Source: Pseudolabrys sp.
GTDB lineage: Bacteria > Pseudomonadota > Alphaproteobacteria > Rhizobiales > Xanthobacteraceae
DNA length: 16,194 bases
Assembly (NCBI GenBank): GCA_019246455.1
Contig: JAFAQJ010000168.1
Coordinates: 1 to 16,194, forward strand
Direction: 5' to 3'
The position numbers and the translations under genes were made by a program. This document shows, one piece after another, positions 7,694-14,169 of this stretch (position 1 is the first letter of the stretch; every line of letters starts with the position of its first letter). Below the pieces are notes generated by a model that was given only the letters and a program-made list of their open reading frames with translations, had not been told where the DNA came from and searched no databases.

Positions 7694-8937
7694 CAGTGCC
7701 GGATGCCGGGGACGCTGAGCTTTTGACCCGCGTTCGTCGAGGCGAGATAAAGCTCGAGATCGCCGTATTCTTTGGCGTCGGGCGGCAGTTCGTCGGCGCG
7801 GATATTGACCTGGCACCATTGGAAGCGCTGCCGGATATCCCAAATCGCCTGCAGACTGGTGCGCCAGGTCGGAAAATGGTCGTACTGACCCTTCGGCTCA
7901 CCGAGCCACTGGCCGCGAATCCAATGATTGGCGGCTTTGCCGTGACAATCCGTGCAGGCAAAGTTGAGTTCGCCGACCTTGCGGTTCGCCAGTTCCTTGC
8001 CGCGCTCGATCGCGGCCTTGGCCGGCGCGCTCGTGGTGTCCACCCTGACCGGATTGCCGTTGGCGAGGAAGTGCAGATAGACCGACATCGCGCGGTTCTC
8101 ATCGGTCTCCATGAGCCAATCTGCGCCCGTCGTCGCCTTGGCGTGTCGTGTCACAAACTCCTCGACGCCGACCACCTTGTTGAGCCGCGGCTCCCATTTC
8201 GGCATCGATGCGGCCCAGGTCTTGAAAGCCGTCGCAGCATTCGTGTGGCAGTTCTGGCACGATTTGCCGGCCGGCCCATTCGCCTTCCACAAATCCTGCG
8301 CCTTTTCGACTGCCCACATCCCGGGATTTTCCATCGGGTCGAGATTTTCGCGTTTCTCGACCGGCGCTGGACGCTTCTCCGGATTATCGAGCGCGGTCTT
8401 GAACACGGCCGGCTTCTTCAGCGTTTTGAGGAACGCCACCATGTCCTTGATCTCTTCGTCATTGAAGAGACCGTGGCCGCCCCATGGCGGCATCACTGTC
8501 TCGGGATTGTAGACGCGCGCGTCGTAGATGTAGTTGAACAGCCACTCATCCTCGCGGCCGGCATTGCCGATCTCGGAGAGATCAGGACCGACGTTGCCGG
8601 GAAGATCGGCGTTCCCGGCTTGCCCCATCACGTGACAGGCGAGGCACGAGCCGCCGCGATTGCGGTCCGCGACGAGTTTGGCGCCCTTTTCCGCATCACC
8701 GGTGATCGGGCCATCGAGCTTGCGCGGCGTCTTCGGCGTCGGTAGCGACACGACCTTGCCGAGCGTGCTGAATTTGGATTCGTCCCGGGCCGGCCAACCG
8801 TTGTAGCGTTTCCATGGCCGCGCCGACGCATCAGCCTTCAATTCGAGCGGCGCCTCTTTTTTGCTCTGCGCGTAAACGCCCGCGGTCATCGTGACCGTCG
8901 CGGCCAAAACGCCTAAAGCCAGTATCCTTCCGCGCAT
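7693..8937 (-). CDS. soxXA: Fused SoxX-SoxA triheme cytochrome c
   Basis: A 414-residue exported cytochrome joining SoxX and SoxA, normally separate proteins. SoxXA oxidatively couples thiosulfate to SoxY. The start at 8937 has GGAGGG 6-7 bases upstream; an in-frame ATG at 8955 is less well placed. After a Sec signal (1-23, ending VYAQ) comes a SoxX-like domain (~75-180): haem CLACH (98-102), the DLPGNVGPDL block and axial-Met region NPETVMPPWG (M149). A proline/charged linker (~180-205) leads to SoxA: haem CQNCH (227-231), haem CTDCH (328-332) and the ligand cysteine C375 in QRFQWCQVNIRA, the residue that is a persulfide ligand in known SoxA. The gene lies 52 bp after soxZ and overlaps soxB by one base. 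No separate soxX is visible. Confidence 0.93.
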   Translation of the reverse strand: MRGRILALGVLAATVTMTAGVYAQSKKEAPLELKADASARPWKRYNGWPARDESKFSTLGKVVSLPTPKTPRKLDGPITGDAEKGAKLVADRNRGGSCLACHVMGQAGNADLPGNVGPDLSEIGNAGREDEWLFNYIYDARVYNPETVMPPWGGHGLFNDEEIKDMVAFLKTLKKPAVFKTALDNPEKRPAPVEKRENLDPMENPGMWAVEKAQDLWKANGPAGKSCQNCHTNAATAFKTWAASMPKWEPRLNKVVGVEEFVTRHAKATTGADWLMETDENRAMSVYLHFLANGNPVRVDTTSAPAKAAIERGKELANRKVGELNFACTDCHGKAANHWIRGQWLGEPKGQYDHFPTWRTSLQAIWDIRQRFQWCQVNIRADELPPDAKEYGDLELYLASTNAGQKLSVPGIRH

Positions 8938-8959
8938 CTTCGACCCTCCAGCCATGTGC

Positions 8960-8981
8960 CCGCTGCTCTTTCCGGCAGCGG
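8960..8981 (-). other. GC-rich mRNA hairpin between soxZ and soxXA
   Basis: A perfect 7-bp inverted repeat, CCGCTGC (8960-8966) and GCAGCGG (8975-8981), with an 8-base loop, lies in the 52-bp gap between the soxZ stop and the soxXA start. In the minus-strand transcript it forms a stable hairpin 8 bases after the soxZ stop. There is no following U-run, so it is not a classical intrinsic terminator; it could protect the 3' end of a soxYZ mRNA or mark a processing point. The pairing is seen, the role inferred. Confidence 0.5.
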
Positions 8982-8989
8982 CGAGCGCA

Positions 8990-9313
8990 TCAAGCCACGG
9001 TGATCTGTTCTTCCGCGGTCGTGACCGTGCCGTCGTCATCGGTCCAGGTGAACTTGAAGGTGCCGCTCTGTTCGACCCTGGCGTTGAACTGCACGTAGGG
9101 GTTCGCTGCCACCGCCGGTGCGATGTCGGCGCTGAACACCGGCTTGCCGTTGAATTCGCAAGTGAACTTGTTGATGATCTTGCGAGGAATCGTCTTGCCG
9201 TCTTTGTCCTTGCGCTGACCCGATTCCATGATGTGCGAGATCAGAGTCTTGATCTGAATGACCTCGCCCTTCTTGGCTTCCTTCGGAAGCTTGATGCGCG
9301 GCTTCTCCGCCAT
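8990..9313 (-). CDS. soxZ: SoxZ, sulfur-carrier scaffold subunit
   Basis: Partner of SoxY in the SoxYZ sulfur carrier, 107 residues, usual length. Family marks are PRIKLPKEAKKGEVIQIKTL at the N-terminus, SHIMESGQRKD, IPRKIINKFTCEFNGK and a C-terminal immunoglobulin-like strand set ending FTWTDDDG. No signal peptide is present, as is normal: SoxZ travels through the Tat system bound to SoxY, which carries the signal. It starts 21 bp after the soxY stop with a purine-rich GGGAGA upstream of the ATG. The intercistronic hairpin follows its stop. Confidence 0.96.
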   Translation of the reverse strand: MAEKPRIKLPKEAKKGEVIQIKTLISHIMESGQRKDKDGKTIPRKIINKFTCEFNGKPVFSADIAPAVAANPYVQFNARVEQSGTFKFTWTDDDGTVTTAEEQITVA

Positions 9314-9334
9314 GCCGATCTCCCTGGATTTCCG

Positions 9335-9790
9335 TTAGCCGCCGCAGCCGCCGATCGTGACTTTCACGAGCTTCTGGTCGGTGAAGAGTTGGCCGCCGCT
9401 GGTCTTGGCGACGACGATGATGTTTTGCGTGGTGGCGAGACGAATGCGAGTCGCGGCCTCCGCTTTGCCCGACATCGGCGTGAAATGGAACGTCGCGACT
9501 TCGGGCCGCGGATTGCCGTCGGCGATCACCATGATGTCGCTGACGTAGTTGTCGGCCGTCATCGGCGCGTCGACCGAGACCGATAGCGGCACCGTATTGC
9601 CGTTTTCGGCGATCTCCGGGAGCTCGATGGTGATCTTGCCTTTGTCCGGCGCCTTGCCGCCGGTGAACTTGGTAATCTCGTCAGCCGCCTCCTTGGCCGC
9701 GGCAAAGGCCTGGCCGCTCCAGCCGATCACCGAAATCGTGACCAGCCCTGCACCCACAGTGAGCGCCTGCCGACGCGACAAATTCTGCAT
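9335..9790 (-). CDS. soxY: SoxY, thiosulfate/sulfur-binding carrier protein
   Basis: Covalent sulfur carrier of the Sox pathway, 151 residues. The ATG at 9790 is supported by GGGGGA 7 bases upstream and by the position of the signal peptide; an in-frame extension to 9847 would run through the promoter. The Tat signal (SRRQALTVGAGLVTISVIG, residues 5-23) is followed by the mature domain with PEIAENGNTVPLSVSVDAPM and FTPMSGKAEAATRIRLA. The protein ends in the hallmark GGCGG arm; C149 carries the substrate between SoxXA, SoxB and SoxCD. It is the first gene of the core sox block, 110 bp after the soxW-like gene, with its own promoter. Confidence 0.97.
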   Translation of the reverse strand: MQNLSRRQALTVGAGLVTISVIGWSGQAFAAAKEAADEITKFTGGKAPDKGKITIELPEIAENGNTVPLSVSVDAPMTADNYVSDIMVIADGNPRPEVATFHFTPMSGKAEAATRIRLATTQNIIVVAKTSGGQLFTDQKLVKVTIGGCGG

Positions 9791-9819
9791 CGCAAATCCC
9801 CCGGACGAATGGTGGGCGC

Positions 9820-9869
9820 AGGATAGCGGGCGAACCGATGCGGTCAATTCATATTCACAGATTAATATG
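9820..9869 (-). promoter_or_regulatory. soxY promoter with adjacent inverted repeat
   Basis: On the minus strand TTGACC (9847-9842), a 16-base spacer and TATCCT (9825-9820) form a good sigma-70-like promoter about 30 bases before the soxY ATG. Two bases upstream of the -35 box lies a perfect inverted repeat CATATT-N8-AATATG (9850-9869). Its half-sites are A/T-rich like the candidate operator before soxC, with the same 8-base spacer, but the bases differ (no GAAT half). It may be a second SoxR site or an activator site. The promoter is moderately supported; the regulator is inferred. Confidence 0.5.
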
Positions 9870-9900
9870 CTTTCCCGCCATCCTCACACCGAAACTTATT

Positions 9901-10473
9901 TCAGCTCGGCAGCGATTTGAGAAAATCGCGAAAGCTCTTGCCCTCGTAGGCTTTCTCGCGAACGAAGCGGAACATCGCGCGGAAATCGTCAGGCCGCATA
10001 TAGCCCGGCGCCCGCGCCACCTCGCGCTCCGCCGGCGGCAATGCCTTGAGGCCATCGGCGCTTTCGCGGAAGAACTGGAAGGTCGGCGTGAACCGCACGC
10101 CATATTTGAGCGCAAGCTCTTTTTCGCCAAGCTCCTGACCGTCAAAATCGGTCACTTTGCGCGAGCCGATGATGTTGAGTTGCAGCACCTCGAAGTTCGC
10201 GCGGATGTAATCGGTGACGCGCGGCTGCGCGAAATTGACGAAATGCGTTTCCTTGCAATAGGGGCAACCTTTGAGCTCCCACATGATTGCGAAACGCTTA
10301 TTTTGCTTGCGCGCCCCATCGAGGTCTTCGGCGAGATCGAGGAAGCTTTCGAGAAACCACGGCTCCTTGTAGAGCCCGTCGTCAGTCAGGACCGGCTCGG
10401 CGCGGGTGACGCCGCCCGCAAGCGCCGAAGCGCCGACCGCCAAATTGCCGATCAGGAATTGCCGCCGATCCAT
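9901..10473 (-). CDS. soxW: SoxW-like periplasmic thioredoxin
   Basis: Thioredoxin-fold thiol oxidoreductase, 190 residues, exported. The redox motif GCPYC (C70, C73) follows FAIMWELK, and the cis-proline loop is RFTPTFQFF (P130). The N-terminus DRRQFLIGNLAVGASALAGG resembles a Tat signal rather than a plain Sec one, matching its SoxY, SoxB and SoxC partners. The ATG at 10473 has GAGGGCGG close upstream. Its position at the head of the sox genes and family resemblance point to SoxW, thought to help keep Sox proteins reduced in the periplasm; a general TlpA/DsbC-like reductase is the alternative. It is separated from soxY by 110 bp containing a promoter, so it may be transcribed partly apart. 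Confidence 0.8.
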   Translation of the reverse strand: MDRRQFLIGNLAVGASALAGGVTRAEPVLTDDGLYKEPWFLESFLDLAEDLDGARKQNKRFAIMWELKGCPYCKETHFVNFAQPRVTDYIRANFEVLQLNIIGSRKVTDFDGQELGEKELALKYGVRFTPTFQFFRESADGLKALPPAEREVARAPGYMRPDDFRAMFRFVREKAYEGKSFRDFLKSLPS

Positions 10474-10542
10474 TGCCGCCCTCGCCGCTCATACGCGCGC
10501 CGTTTATAGTCACCCGCCAATGTATAGACCCGTCACAGTCCG
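10474..10542. promoter_or_regulatory. Divergent intergenic region between soxW and the exported protein
   Basis: This 69-bp gap must hold start signals for both directions. Two TATA-like elements are seen, TTTATAGT (10503-10510) and TGTATAGA (10521-10528), each followed by a similar CACCCG / CCCGTCAC stretch, so the block looks like an imperfect direct repeat of about 18 bp. TATAAA read on the minus strand (10508-10503) could be the soxW -10 box and TATAGT the plus-strand one; no convincing -35 boxes were found, and no ATTC-N8-GAAT repeat. Confidence 0.25.
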
Positions 10543-11268
10543 GTGAAGCGCATGCTGGCCTGCCTTGCGCGTATCGCATTTCTCACGGCGTTGGTGGCCG
10601 CACCCGTTAACGCCGCTGAAATCGACGATTTCAACGTAGCGATCGAACAAGTGGCCTCGCACAACCGCGTCGCGATCGGCTATCTGCGCACCGGCAATGT
10701 CGATCTCGCTTCGCTCGAAATCGACCGCCTGCGCGATGCCTGGGCCGAAGCGGTGTCGCGATTCGGGAGGCCGTTCGGCCCCTTCGCCGAGAACAAGCAG
10801 CTTTACACAACGACGATGCTCGACGTCAGCGTGCGCATTGTCACCGCGCAAATCATGTCGGGGAGCGGCCGGCCCGACAATGCGCGTGACGCATTGGCTG
10901 CCATCCGCAACGAATTATCCGACCTACGCAAGAAAGCCGGCGTGCCGGTGCTTGCCGATTGCATTCGCGACAGCAACGACGCCATGGACAAGCTCTTTGC
11001 GTTTAACGACAGCGATCTCGATTGGTCGAAGTCGACAGATGAGGTTAGCGCCAGCGCAAGAGCTTATGGTGCGACGCTCGAGCGATGCGACGCAATGGCC
11101 GATACCGCCACGCAACAGAGTCCGGAATTCCGCCGTCTGATCGACGGCGCCAAAGCCAGTCTCAGCCTGATCCCGGAGACGATTGCCGCGCGCGACACCG
11201 GGCGGCTGCACCGAATCCTGATCGAACTGCGCTCGTTCGATAACCTTCTGGCATTCCGTTTTGGCTAG
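10543..11268 (+). CDS. Exported helical protein of unknown function, divergent from soxW
   Basis: I do not recognise this family. The 241-residue product has a clear Sec signal (positively charged MKRMLACLAR, then IAFLTALVAAPVNA, cut near residue 24) and a ~216-residue mature part that looks almost wholly alpha-helical. There are two cysteines in the mature part, C140 (LADCIRDSN) and C182 (LERCDAMAD), which could form a disulfide. No CxxCH haem motif, lipobox or further membrane segment is present. The pattern recalls a helical-bundle periplasmic protein. The start is GTG 10543 or, three codons later, ATG 10552. Codon use matches its neighbours. It diverges from soxW over 69 bp and is followed by ggt-soxS-soxR on the same strand, so a role in periplasmic sulfur or redox metabolism is a reasonable guess, no more. 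Confidence 0.75.
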   Translation: MKRMLACLARIAFLTALVAAPVNAAEIDDFNVAIEQVASHNRVAIGYLRTGNVDLASLEIDRLRDAWAEAVSRFGRPFGPFAENKQLYTTTMLDVSVRIVTAQIMSGSGRPDNARDALAAIRNELSDLRKKAGVPVLADCIRDSNDAMDKLFAFNDSDLDWSKSTDEVSASARAYGATLERCDAMADTATQQSPEFRRLIDGAKASLSLIPETIAARDTGRLHRILIELRSFDNLLAFRFG

Positions 11269-11447
11269 AGCTTGAGCCGCGCGCCAATGATAAGAAGCGC
11301 TGCCAAACTCAGCAGCGACGTAGCGATCAGATAAAAGCTTGGCGACAACGAGTTGTCTGTTTGGGCGGTCAGCCACGCCGAAATGAGTGGAGGTGTGCCC
11401 CCGAAAATTGGCACGTCGGTATTATACGCCAAAGCATTCCGACCATA
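11265..11447 (-). pseudogene. Remnant of an MHS-family MFS transporter (C-terminal end)
   Basis: Translated on the minus strand, this gap reads as the last ~60 residues of a metabolite:H+ symporter (MHS/ProP/KgtP-like MFS): YGRNALAYN, then FGGTPPLISAWLTAQTDN, then the final helix YLIATSLLSLAALLIIGARL and a natural stop at 11267-11265. The N-terminal ~370 residues are absent; upstream the frame continues without similarity for about 20 codons and hits a stop at 11507-11505. Its stop overlaps the stop of the plus-strand exported-protein gene. It is a decayed gene end, left when a deletion or insertion joined the ggt region here. Recognition is by family pattern from memory, not a search. Confidence 0.7.
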
Positions 11448-11552
11448 GTCGAGGACGCCATCGTTCGCTCCCTCAATTTGATCGGCGCGGCTTCGTTTTA
11501 ATCGTTATAGTGCCAGCACCTACAGCCTACGCGCGCCCTGCAAGGACACAAG

Positions 11553-13361
11553 ATGCCCGCCCCCGTCATCAATCCAAATTCCTTCACCACCCGTCCTGAA
11601 ATCGAAGGCACTTTCGGCGTGGTCGCGACGACCCACTGGATTGCGACCGCGATCGGGATGAGCATTCTCGAAAAAGGCGGCAACGCCTTCGATGCCGGCG
11701 CCGCCTCCGCTTTTTGCCTTCAGGTCGTCGAGCCGCATCTCAACGGACCAGGCGGCGACGTTCCGGTCATCGTCCATGCGGTCAAGCGCGGCAAGACCGA
11801 GATCATCTGCGGCCAGGGCCCGGCGCCGGCCGGCGCGACCATCGCCCACTACAGGTCGCTCGGTCTCGACATTGTGCCAGGCACCGGTCTTCTCGCCGCC
11901 TGCGTTCCCGGCATGTTCGATAGCTGGATGTTGCTGCTGCGCGACTACGGCACCCTGAAGCTCACCGACGTCCTGGCGCCTGCGATCTTTTATGCACGCA
12001 ACGGCCACCCGCTCGTCGAGCGAGCTAACGCCACGATCGGCATGGTCAAGGATCTGTTTCGCGATCATTGGCCGACCTCGGCCGCGATTTATTTACCGAA
12101 TGGCCAGGTGCCTGAAACCGGATCAATGTTCACCAACAGGACGCTCGCCAACACCTACGAGCGCGTCTTGAAGGAAGCGGAAAGCGTTGGTGGCGACCGC
12201 ATCGCGCAAATCGAAAAGGCCCGCAAAGTCTGGTCGCAAGGTTTTGTCGCCGAAGCGATCGACAAGTTCTGCCGCACGCAAAAAGTGATGGACGTCACCG
12301 GCGAGAAACATGGTGGCGTTCTCACCGGCCAGGACATGGCGAAATGGGAAGCAACCGTCGAAGCGCCGCTGACGTATCAGTATGGCCACTACACAGTGCA
12401 GAAGGCCGGTATCTGGTCGCAGGGACCGGTGTTGCTCCAGCAGCTCGCGCTGCTCAAAGGCTTCGAGCTCGAGGGTCTCGATCCGGCAGGTCCCGAATTC
12501 ATCCATCTGCAAGTCGAGGCAGCAAAGCTGGCCTTTGCCGATCGCGAGAAATTCTACGGCGATCCGAAATTCTCCAAGATTCCGACCGAAACCTTGTTGT
12601 CGGACGCGTATAATGCCGAGCGCCGCAAGCTGATCACGGCAAAAGCTTCGCTCGACTTGCGGCCGGGCTCGATCGAAGGTTTCGGCGGCGTCGTGCAGAT
12701 GCGCAAGGACGATGGCCCGCGCCTGGCGGTCGCAGCGTCAGGAGCCGGTGAACCGACCGTGGGCCGGATGGGGGCCGTGCGGGGCGATACGGTCCATTTC
12801 GACATCATCGATCGCGACGGCAATATGATTTCATCAACGCCGTCAGGCGGTTGGCTGCAGTCCTCGCCGGTCATTCCGGAAATCGGCTTTTGCCTCGGCA
12901 CCCGCGCCCAGATGTTTTGGCTCGACGAAAACCATCCGGCTGCGCTCGTGCCGGGTAAGCGCCCGCGCACGACGTTGTCGCCGACAATGGCGCTGCGCGA
13001 CGGCGAGCCGTATCTCGCCTGGGGCTCGCCCGGCGGGGATCAGCAGGATCAATGGATCGCGCAATTCTTCCTGCGCCACGTTCATTGCAATCTCAATTTG
13101 CAGGAAGCAATCGACGCGCCGGCCTGGCATTCGGAGCATTTCCCGATCTCGTTCTGGCCGCGCACGGCGCGCCCCGGCGTCCTCGTCGTCGAAGGCCGCG
13201 TTCCGGAGGCGACGGTGAAGGAATTGCGCAAACGCGGGCACGAAGTCGAGGTCGGTCCGGACTGGTCGGAAGGCCGCCTCACCGCCGCATCACGCACCGG
13301 CGTGCGGCGTCGCGCCGCGGCCAATCCTCGTGGCATGCAGGGCTACGCCACCGGGCGATGA
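11553..13361 (+). CDS. Gamma-glutamyltransferase family protein (Ntn hydrolase)
   Basis: 602-residue member of the gamma-glutamyltranspeptidase family, which self-cleaves and hydrolyses or transfers gamma-glutamyl groups from glutathione or related amides. The ATG at 11553 has AAGGA 6 bases upstream. Family marks are the N-terminal VATTHWIATAIGMSILEKGG, NAFDAGAASAFCLQVVEP, LNGPGGD, PGMFDSWMLLL and YGTLKLTDVLAPAI. The predicted nucleophile is T413 (GDTVHFDIIDRDGN), which would become the N-terminus of the small subunit, followed by STPSGGW, GKRPRTTLSPTM and GSPGGDQQDQW. No signal peptide is seen, so it should be cytoplasmic, like YwrD-type members, not the periplasmic glutathione enzyme. Its stop overlaps the soxS-like start. 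The substrate is unknown; acylases of this fold are an alternative. Confidence 0.88.
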   Translation: MPAPVINPNSFTTRPEIEGTFGVVATTHWIATAIGMSILEKGGNAFDAGAASAFCLQVVEPHLNGPGGDVPVIVHAVKRGKTEIICGQGPAPAGATIAHYRSLGLDIVPGTGLLAACVPGMFDSWMLLLRDYGTLKLTDVLAPAIFYARNGHPLVERANATIGMVKDLFRDHWPTSAAIYLPNGQVPETGSMFTNRTLANTYERVLKEAESVGGDRIAQIEKARKVWSQGFVAEAIDKFCRTQKVMDVTGEKHGGVLTGQDMAKWEATVEAPLTYQYGHYTVQKAGIWSQGPVLLQQLALLKGFELEGLDPAGPEFIHLQVEAAKLAFADREKFYGDPKFSKIPTETLLSDAYNAERRKLITAKASLDLRPGSIEGFGGVVQMRKDDGPRLAVAASGAGEPTVGRMGAVRGDTVHFDIIDRDGNMISSTPSGGWLQSSPVIPEIGFCLGTRAQMFWLDENHPAALVPGKRPRTTLSPTMALRDGEPYLAWGSPGGDQQDQWIAQFFLRHVHCNLNLQEAIDAPAWHSEHFPISFWPRTARPGVLVVEGRVPEATVKELRKRGHEVEVGPDWSEGRLTAASRTGVRRRAAANPRGMQGYATGR

Positions 13362-13774
13362 TGCGCACAGCGTCGAAAATTATTCTCGCGATTGTTACCG
13401 CCGTGCCAATTTTTTCTACGGCGTCCGCCGCCGAACTCGTGATGTTCGAGCAAGCGGGCTGTGAATGGTGCGCACGTTTCGACCAAGAAATCGCGCCGAT
13501 CTATCCGAAAACCGCCGAAGGCCAGCGCGCGCCTTTGCGTCGCGTCAATATGGACGAGCCTTTCCCGCCCGATCTGGCATTTATTCAGGTCGAACGACTG
13601 ACGCCGCTGTTCGTGATGATCGATAACGGACGCGAAATCGGCCGCATCCGCGGCTATCCCGGCGACGACAGCTTCTGGGGCCTGCTCGGTGTTCTGATCC
13701 GCAAGCTCGATGACGGCGCTGCGCGGGGAGAACTGCATGACCTCGTCCCAAGGCCATTGCACGTAAACGGCTGA
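13358..13774 (+). CDS. soxS: SoxS-like periplasmic thioredoxin
   Basis: Small exported thiol-disulfide protein, 138 residues, resembling SoxS, which in Paracoccus reactivates SoxYZ by reducing it. A Sec signal (MMRTASKIILAIVTAVPIF, cut after TASA near residue 24) leads straight into a thioredoxin fold with redox motif GCEWC (C35, C38), the RVNMDEP strand and cis-proline P83 (RLTPLFVM), then GYPGDDSFWGLLG. The start is one of two adjacent ATGs; the first (13358) overlaps the ggt stop as ATGA, the second (13361) as TGATG. No good ribosome binding site is seen, so translation is likely coupled to ggt. soxR follows after 40 bp. CcdA/SoxV, the usual electron donor, is not in the window. Confidence 0.85.
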   Translation: MMRTASKIILAIVTAVPIFSTASAAELVMFEQAGCEWCARFDQEIAPIYPKTAEGQRAPLRRVNMDEPFPPDLAFIQVERLTPLFVMIDNGREIGRIRGYPGDDSFWGLLGVLIRKLDDGAARGELHDLVPRPLHVNG

Positions 13775-13814
13775 TCGTCTGTATTACGCGCGCCGGCTGT
13801 CACTCGCCTTCGAG

Positions 13815-14162
13815 ATGAGTATGGATCTGCAAGTTCTGGAATTCTCGAGCTCTCGCGAACTCGATCGCATGGTCGAAAATGCGCAGCGCGCGACCAATTT
13901 CCTGAAAGCTCTGTCGCACGAGAGCCGGCTGATGATCCTTTGCATCCTGGCTGAGGGCGAGAAGTCGGTTAGCGAACTCGAAAAACTGCTAGCGCTGCGT
14001 CAGCCGACCGTCTCACAACAACTGGCGCGGTTGCGTGCCGACAAGCTTGTTTCGACAAGGCGCGACGGCAAGACGGTCTATTACAGCCTCGCCAGCGAAG
14101 ATGCGCGCGTGATCATCGGCGCGATCTACAACGTGTTCTGCAAAAAGACGCGTAAGAAATAG
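13815..14162 (+). CDS. soxR: SoxR-type ArsR-family repressor (persulfide-sensor cysteine pair)
   Basis: ArsR/SmtB-family winged-helix repressor, 115 residues. It begins with the dimer helix RMVENAQRATNFLKALSHESRLMIL; the helix-turn-helix is KSVSELEKLLALRQPTVSQQ with recognition helix QPTVSQQLARLRADKLV, then the wing TRRDGKTVYYSLAS. Cysteines C43 (LMILCIL) and C109 (NVFCKK) are 66 residues apart, the arrangement used by SqrR, BigR and SoxR to sense persulfide by forming a polysulfide bridge; metal-site cysteines of ArsR/SmtB are absent. Location beside soxS and opposite the sox operon supports SoxR. The likely start is ATG 13815; ATG 13821 is possible. The two inverted repeats near soxC and soxY are candidate targets. 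Its end is 7 bp from the convergent monooxygenase. Confidence 0.9.
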   Translation: MSMDLQVLEFSSSRELDRMVENAQRATNFLKALSHESRLMILCILAEGEKSVSELEKLLALRQPTVSQQLARLRADKLVSTRRDGKTVYYSLASEDARVIIGAIYNVFCKKTRKK

Positions 14163-14169
14163 CGCGCCG

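Noticed and set aside
7694..7843. N-terminal extension of soxB
   Set aside because: The Tat signal begins at 7693 and the extra codons are the soxXA end in another frame.
7696..8745. 349-codon open frame on the plus strand opposite soxXA
   Set aside because: It has the Arg/Ala/Val/His-rich composition of an antisense shadow and lies fully within a cytochrome gene whose haem motifs are intact.
11478..11511. TTGATC and TATAGT as a ggt promoter
   Set aside because: The spacer is 22 bases, too long for a sigma-70 promoter; the TATAGT alone is not enough.
13052..13357. Long N-terminal extension of the soxS-like gene
   Set aside because: It overlaps ggt out of frame; the Sec signal begins at 13358.
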